DNA from: Nymphaea colorata
Lineage: Eukaryota > Streptophyta > Magnoliopsida > Nymphaeales > Nymphaeaceae
NCBI RefSeq assembly: GCF_008831285.2
Contig: NC_045143.1
Coordinates: forward strand, 19,493,655-19,557,654
Direction: 5' to 3'
DNA length: 64,000 nt
In this document: positions 60,644 to 64,000 of the stretch, in pieces
How the letters are laid out: each line of letters opens with the position of its first letter
Position numbering within the stretch: the stretch's first letter is position 1
The notes under the pieces: generated by a model
The model's input: only the letters and a program-made list of their open reading frames with translations
Database searches by the model: none
What the model was told of the DNA's origin: nothing
Made by a program: the position numbers and the translations under genes

Positions 60644-61200
60644 ATGGAAAACCTTTCACATTCTGGCATATCCTCAAGTTTTCTTCCTCACCTTATTACT
60701 GAAAAACTCAACCATGAGAATTATCTAATCTGGAAAAGGCAAATCATGCATTTCATAAGAAGTCAAGGCCTCTTTGGACATCTCGATGGTTCAACAAAGG
60801 CTCCACCAATATTCGTTTTACAGGAAATAAAAAATGAGGCAGGAGAAGTTATTGCTGTTCATGAAGACAGCAATCCTGAACATGCTATGTGGATGAGACG
60901 TGACCAAAGTCTGGTTGCGTATATTTTGTCCACTTTATCTCAACAAGTGTTACTTTCAGTTTCTGATGATTGTACTGCAGAAGAATTATGGGAAACCCTT
61001 GCTGATACCTTTTCCCAAATATCAGAAGCTCGAATTATGTACTTAAAGAAAGAATTTCAGAATTTGAGCAAAGGTTCAACGTCTATCATGGATTATTTGG
61101 GGCATATTAAGGCCGTCGCAGACCAACTTGCTGCCTCAGGGAATAACATTTCTGATAAGGAAAAGGTGCAACAAACCTTGAATGGCGTGGGAAGTGAGTA
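60644..61200 (+). pseudogene. Copia B gag, 3'-truncated
   Basis: From the ATG at 60644: LITEKLNHENYLIWKRQIMH, then AWMRRDQSLV-type MWMRRDQSLVAYILSTLSQQ, ELWETLADTFSQISEARIMY, LKKEFQNLSKGSTSIMDYLG and SDKEKVQQTLNGVGSE. This is a standard Copia gag (UBN2) up to the LNGxGSE motif, where it runs into element A. The frame itself has no stop until the junction. Confidence 0.88.
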
Positions 61201-61768
61201 GATACATGTCCAATCCGAAGAGAAAGCATTGGGAAGCTGTTAAGCAGATTCTGATATACTTAAAGGGAACTTCAGGTATGTCACTTTGTTTCAAGAAGAA
61301 TGATTTATCTTTACAAAGCTTTGTGGATGCAGATTTAGGAGCAACATTGACAGTAGGAGTATTACTAGATATGTTTACACCTTCGGTGGAACATATGTTA
61401 GTTAGGTATCTCAACTTCAGAAGATCGTTGCATTATCCGCCACTGAGACAAAGTATGTTGCCATTACAAAAGCAAGTAAGGAAATGATTTGGCTAAAGAA
61501 CCTTCTAAAGGAGTTGGACATAAAAGTAGATGGAAGTGTTCTTTTCTGTGATAGCCAAAGTGCTATTCATTTGGCAAAAAATCCAGTGCTCCATGCAAGG
61601 ACAAAATACATACAGCTGAAGTATCACTTTATTCTTGACTTGTTGGAAGGTAATGTGTTGTCACTTGAGAATATTTATGGAACAGAGAATCTAGCAAACA
61701 TGTTGACAAAGTCTGTGATTGCTGAGAAACTGAGGCTATGTATGACCTCAGTTGGCCTCCAAGGTTAA
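61188..61768 (+). pseudogene. Copia A RT end and RNase H, broken
   Basis: SRYMSNPKRKHWEAVKQILI and YLKGTSGMSL lead into the RNase H region. A frame change occurs near 61350-61490, then MIWLKNLLKELDIKVDG, LFCDSQSAIHLAKNPVLHAR and ENLANMLTKSV run to the stop at 61766-61768. The upstream RT core is missing. Confidence 0.85.
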
Positions 61769-61830
61769 TTGTTGAAGAGGTGCCACACAGATGATTTGAA
61801 GGATGAGTACAAGGCTTGAATGCCACAAAG

Positions 61831-61838
61831 TGGGAGAT
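61831..61838 (+). other. Polypurine tract of Copia A
   Basis: tgggagat directly precedes the TG of the 3' LTR, the usual priming site for plus-strand DNA. Confidence 0.65.
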
Positions 61839-62133
61839 TGTTAGAGTGTGAAGCCTGATCTATGTTTGATAGCCTTCCCTAATTTTTATAAGGCAATTTA
61901 TGTCTTTTTTTTTTGCTTTGGGGGGTTTTTCCCTAATCTCATGTGGGCGTTGTTTTGGCTTGCATTCAATAATTTTCGTGATAGTGAAAACTGCTCTATG
62001 TGGCGGCTATGGACGTAGGAGAACATTGTCTCCGAACCACGTAAAATCTTTGTGTGTTCTTTCTCTCTTTTGCTTCTTCTGATTCGATTCTCTTGGTGCG
62101 TTAAGAGAGTGTGAGAGAGCCAAGTTCCTAACA
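61839..62133 (+). repeat. 3' LTR of Copia A
   Basis: 295 bp, starting tgttagagtgtgaag and ending gttcctaaca. It matches the 5' LTR with scattered differences. Confidence 0.9.
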
Positions 62134-62700
62134 ATGTATATATATGTGTGCGTGTGTGTGTATATAGGAGACAAAAATTGAAATATGTAGGCAACTGAAT
62201 GTTGCCATATGGCTAAAAAATCCCAAAAGCGGCTGTTGAAAGCCCTTAAAAAACCAAGGCTTAATAAAAACTAGTGCTAATGCACCCATTACAATGGTTT
62301 TTGGCAACTGGATTTTTATATAAAAATCCATTTGGCAACACTCAACAACTGGCACATTTCAATTCCTTCATATATATTATATTATATTATATTATATATA
62401 CACCCTGCCATACCCCTATACTGGGTTTGTCAAAAATGCCTTGTCCAAATCTACACCCTTAACCACACTCATGCAATATAACTTAAAACTCAGTTAGTGT
62501 ATTGGACGAGATTTTGTTACCAATTGTTTTTTGACAGAAAAAATGATGTGTAACTTGTTATTTAAACATAAAAAGTGAATGCAGTGATTAGAGTGTTAGC
62601 TCTGATCCCCATGAAGAGGGGGCACCAAAGAAGAACAAAAGTAAAAGCAAATGCACAAAAATTGCAAGGAATTCAATAGCAACAGGAAAATAAGGTTCTT
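62134..62700. other. Intergenic or intronic, no gene seen
   Basis: Begins with a mixed (TA)n/(TG)n stretch (62135-62165) and has an (ATATT)n-like tract at 62372-62399. Nothing coding recognised. Confidence 0.45.
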
Positions 62701-62879
62701 CTTAATCTCCAGTTAGTTTGAAACAAAAGATAAGAGCCCCTTTTAAGAGGATCAAACCCTGTATCTGAATTGGATCTCCAATCCCCCAAACAATAGGTCC
62801 AAACCCAATCGGATGAATAATACCATAATAAGGTAATATAAAAATTGGCCTACGATCCCAAATGGATCCAAATCTGTAA

Positions 62880-64000
62880 ACCAGTCTGCTAAGCCATGTT
62901 TGCATCAATCTCCCTGGGCTGAAAACTCCAGCTCCTGTTGAACATGAGTGCAAGAATCAGCTGGAGAATAGTGACGGGGAAGACCGCCCTTGACTTGCCT
63001 TGAGTATATACATAGAGGAATCTTTCCTTGTTGGGGACGAACTGCAAGAGAATCAATAATCTTGGGTACACTGCTTACTCTTGTGATCCTCCTGTATATG
63101 ACTAGTCTTGATTGGCTGCTTGTTATCTGAAGATTCATTTGCATCATGGTAGAGGTATAAATCAGCTACATTGAAGATTGGAGAAATATTCCAATCTTTG
63201 GGAAGCTCTAAAGGTAGGCATTGTTCCCTAAGCACTGAAGGGTCTGGTAAGGGACATACTTACGGGGACTCAGCTTTTCATAGATACGAACAGAGAAATG
63301 CTTTAGATGTAATAGCTCCAGATAAGCTGACCCACCTCAAAATTGACCTCCCTCCTACCCTACTCAACATATGCTTTGTAAGATTCATAGCTTTCCTACA
63401 ACTTATGTCAGATCTGCTGTTGTATGTCATGCATGAAAGCTACAATATCCAGGAGTTGAAGGTCAATATCGATAGGATAGGACACAAGTTAAGTCAAGTA
63501 GGAGATTGGCCATACACAATTTGGAAGATAGATTTGCTAGTAGAACGGGTAACCATACTGTTATATACAAATTCAGCCTAACACAGCACCAAATCCCACG
63601 TCTTGACAAGGTCACCAACCAGCAAAATGGATTCTCTAGAGTATAATTGCGCACTTCAGTCTGATTGTCAGTCTGAGGGTGGTGTCGGTCTGAGGGTGGT
63701 AGGCACTACTAAACTGAAACTTAGTTTTGGGCAGTGTACATAAAGACTTCCAGAAATGACTGATGAACCCGAGTATCATGAGTAGAAGTGATGCTTTGCA
63801 GGAGACTATGGAAACAGGCAACATCCTGAAAATAGAACGATGCCACTAAAGGCGGATCAATGGTACACCTACATGGGGATAAAGATTGCCATCTTGAAGA
63901 ATCAGTCTACAATTAGTATAATGAAATTGAATCCACACATTGTCCTGGGAGCCCTACAATAAAATCCATTGAGACATTATCCCAAGGCTGGTCTGGAATG
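62880..64000 (-). pseudogene. Ty3/Gypsy integrase and chromodomain-side end, broken, off right edge
   Basis: Minus-strand translation from the right edge: SMDFIVGLPG and ILIVDRF-type scraps of the integrase core (about 63890-63990), SHFWKSLCTLPKTKFQFSSA and YHPQTD (about 63690-63760), then REVNFEVGQLIW (about 63330) and LPKDWNISPIFNVADLYLYH (about 63145-63205), the conserved stretch after the Gypsy integrase. Stops and frameshifts are frequent. Its LTR may start below 62950 but was not delimited. The 5' part lies outside the window. Confidence 0.85.

Larger units (their letters stand above)
60049..61190 (+). mobile_element. Second Copia (B): 5' LTR, PBS and gag, nested in A
   Basis: It has a 374-bp LTR, a perfect tggtatcagagc primer site at 60423-60434, a leader, and a gag open from 60644 until homology switches to Copia A RNase H near 61190. 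No protease, integrase, RT or 3' LTR of B is present. It interrupts A between integrase and RNase H, so the RT of A and the rest of B were lost. Confidence 0.8.
57542..62133 (+). mobile_element. Copia LTR retrotransposon A with nested element
   Basis: Two similar LTRs (57542-57832, 61839-62133) enclose, in order, a primer-binding site, gag, zinc knuckle, protease, GAG-pre-integrase, integrase, then a foreign Copia segment (about 60049-61190), then the end of RT/RNase H. Domain order (IN before RT) is that of Ty1/Copia. Flanking 5-mers are ataca and atgta, which do not match exactly. The first base of the 5' LTR is C instead of T. Frames are broken by stops. It was inserted next to a (TA)n tract, probably in an intron of the MATE gene. 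Confidence 0.9.

Noticed and set aside
57537-62138. A clean 5-bp target duplication around Copia A
   Set aside because: The flanking 5-mers ataca and atgta differ at two positions and the site is a mutable TA tract, so no duplication can be claimed.

Overview
The window is nuclear DNA of a flowering plant. The evidence is spliced genes with GT-AG introns up to about 7 kb, plant-specific families (BAT1-type permease, HAN-like GATA factor, FRD3/AtMATE-type MATE transporter, Shaker K+ channel KHA domain), Copia and Gypsy retroelements, hAT transposon remnants, and many (TA)n, (CT)n and (CA)n tracts. The species cannot be read from the sequence. Almost no gene is visible as one long ORF, so I rebuilt genes by joining exons at GT-AG sites and requiring the reading phase to agree.

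Layout. (1) 456-4731, minus: seven 5' exons of an amino-acid permease like BAT1, with a 19-nt microexon; the 3' end lies off the left edge. (2) 6.4-8.3 kb: a SINE-like head and a cluster of TATGAGATAA decamers. (3) 8390-8812, minus: a small intronless basic protein with a TATA box. (4) 10.6-15.3 kb: a decayed hAT element with subterminal repeat arrays on both sides; a broken Copia integrase follows to 16.5 kb. (5) 17292-21430, minus: a three-exon, 399-aa coiled-coil protein I cannot name. (6) 22873-31695, plus: a three-exon KH/CCCH zinc-finger protein of 303 aa whose 7-kb second intron holds transposon debris, including a 644-bp hAT-type MITE. (7) 36622-42150, minus: a three-exon, 226-aa B-class GATA factor resembling HAN. 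(8) 46239-50560, minus: a Copia element split by a 2-kb insert carrying a broken Shaker K+ channel C terminus on the plus strand. (9) 54118-55941, minus: the last four exons of a MATE citrate-transporter-like gene. (10) 57542-62133, plus: a Copia element with both LTRs, interrupted by the LTR and gag of a second Copia. (11) About 62.9-64 kb, minus: the 3' part of a Gypsy element running off the right edge.

The genes do not form a pathway. The host genes (transporters, RNA-binding protein, transcription factor, two unknowns) are separated and filled by transposable elements. I see no prokaryotic operon, CRISPR array, rRNA or convincing tRNA gene. The most unusual structure is the channel fragment inside the split Copia element. 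The nested Copia pair and the unidentified coiled-coil gene come next.
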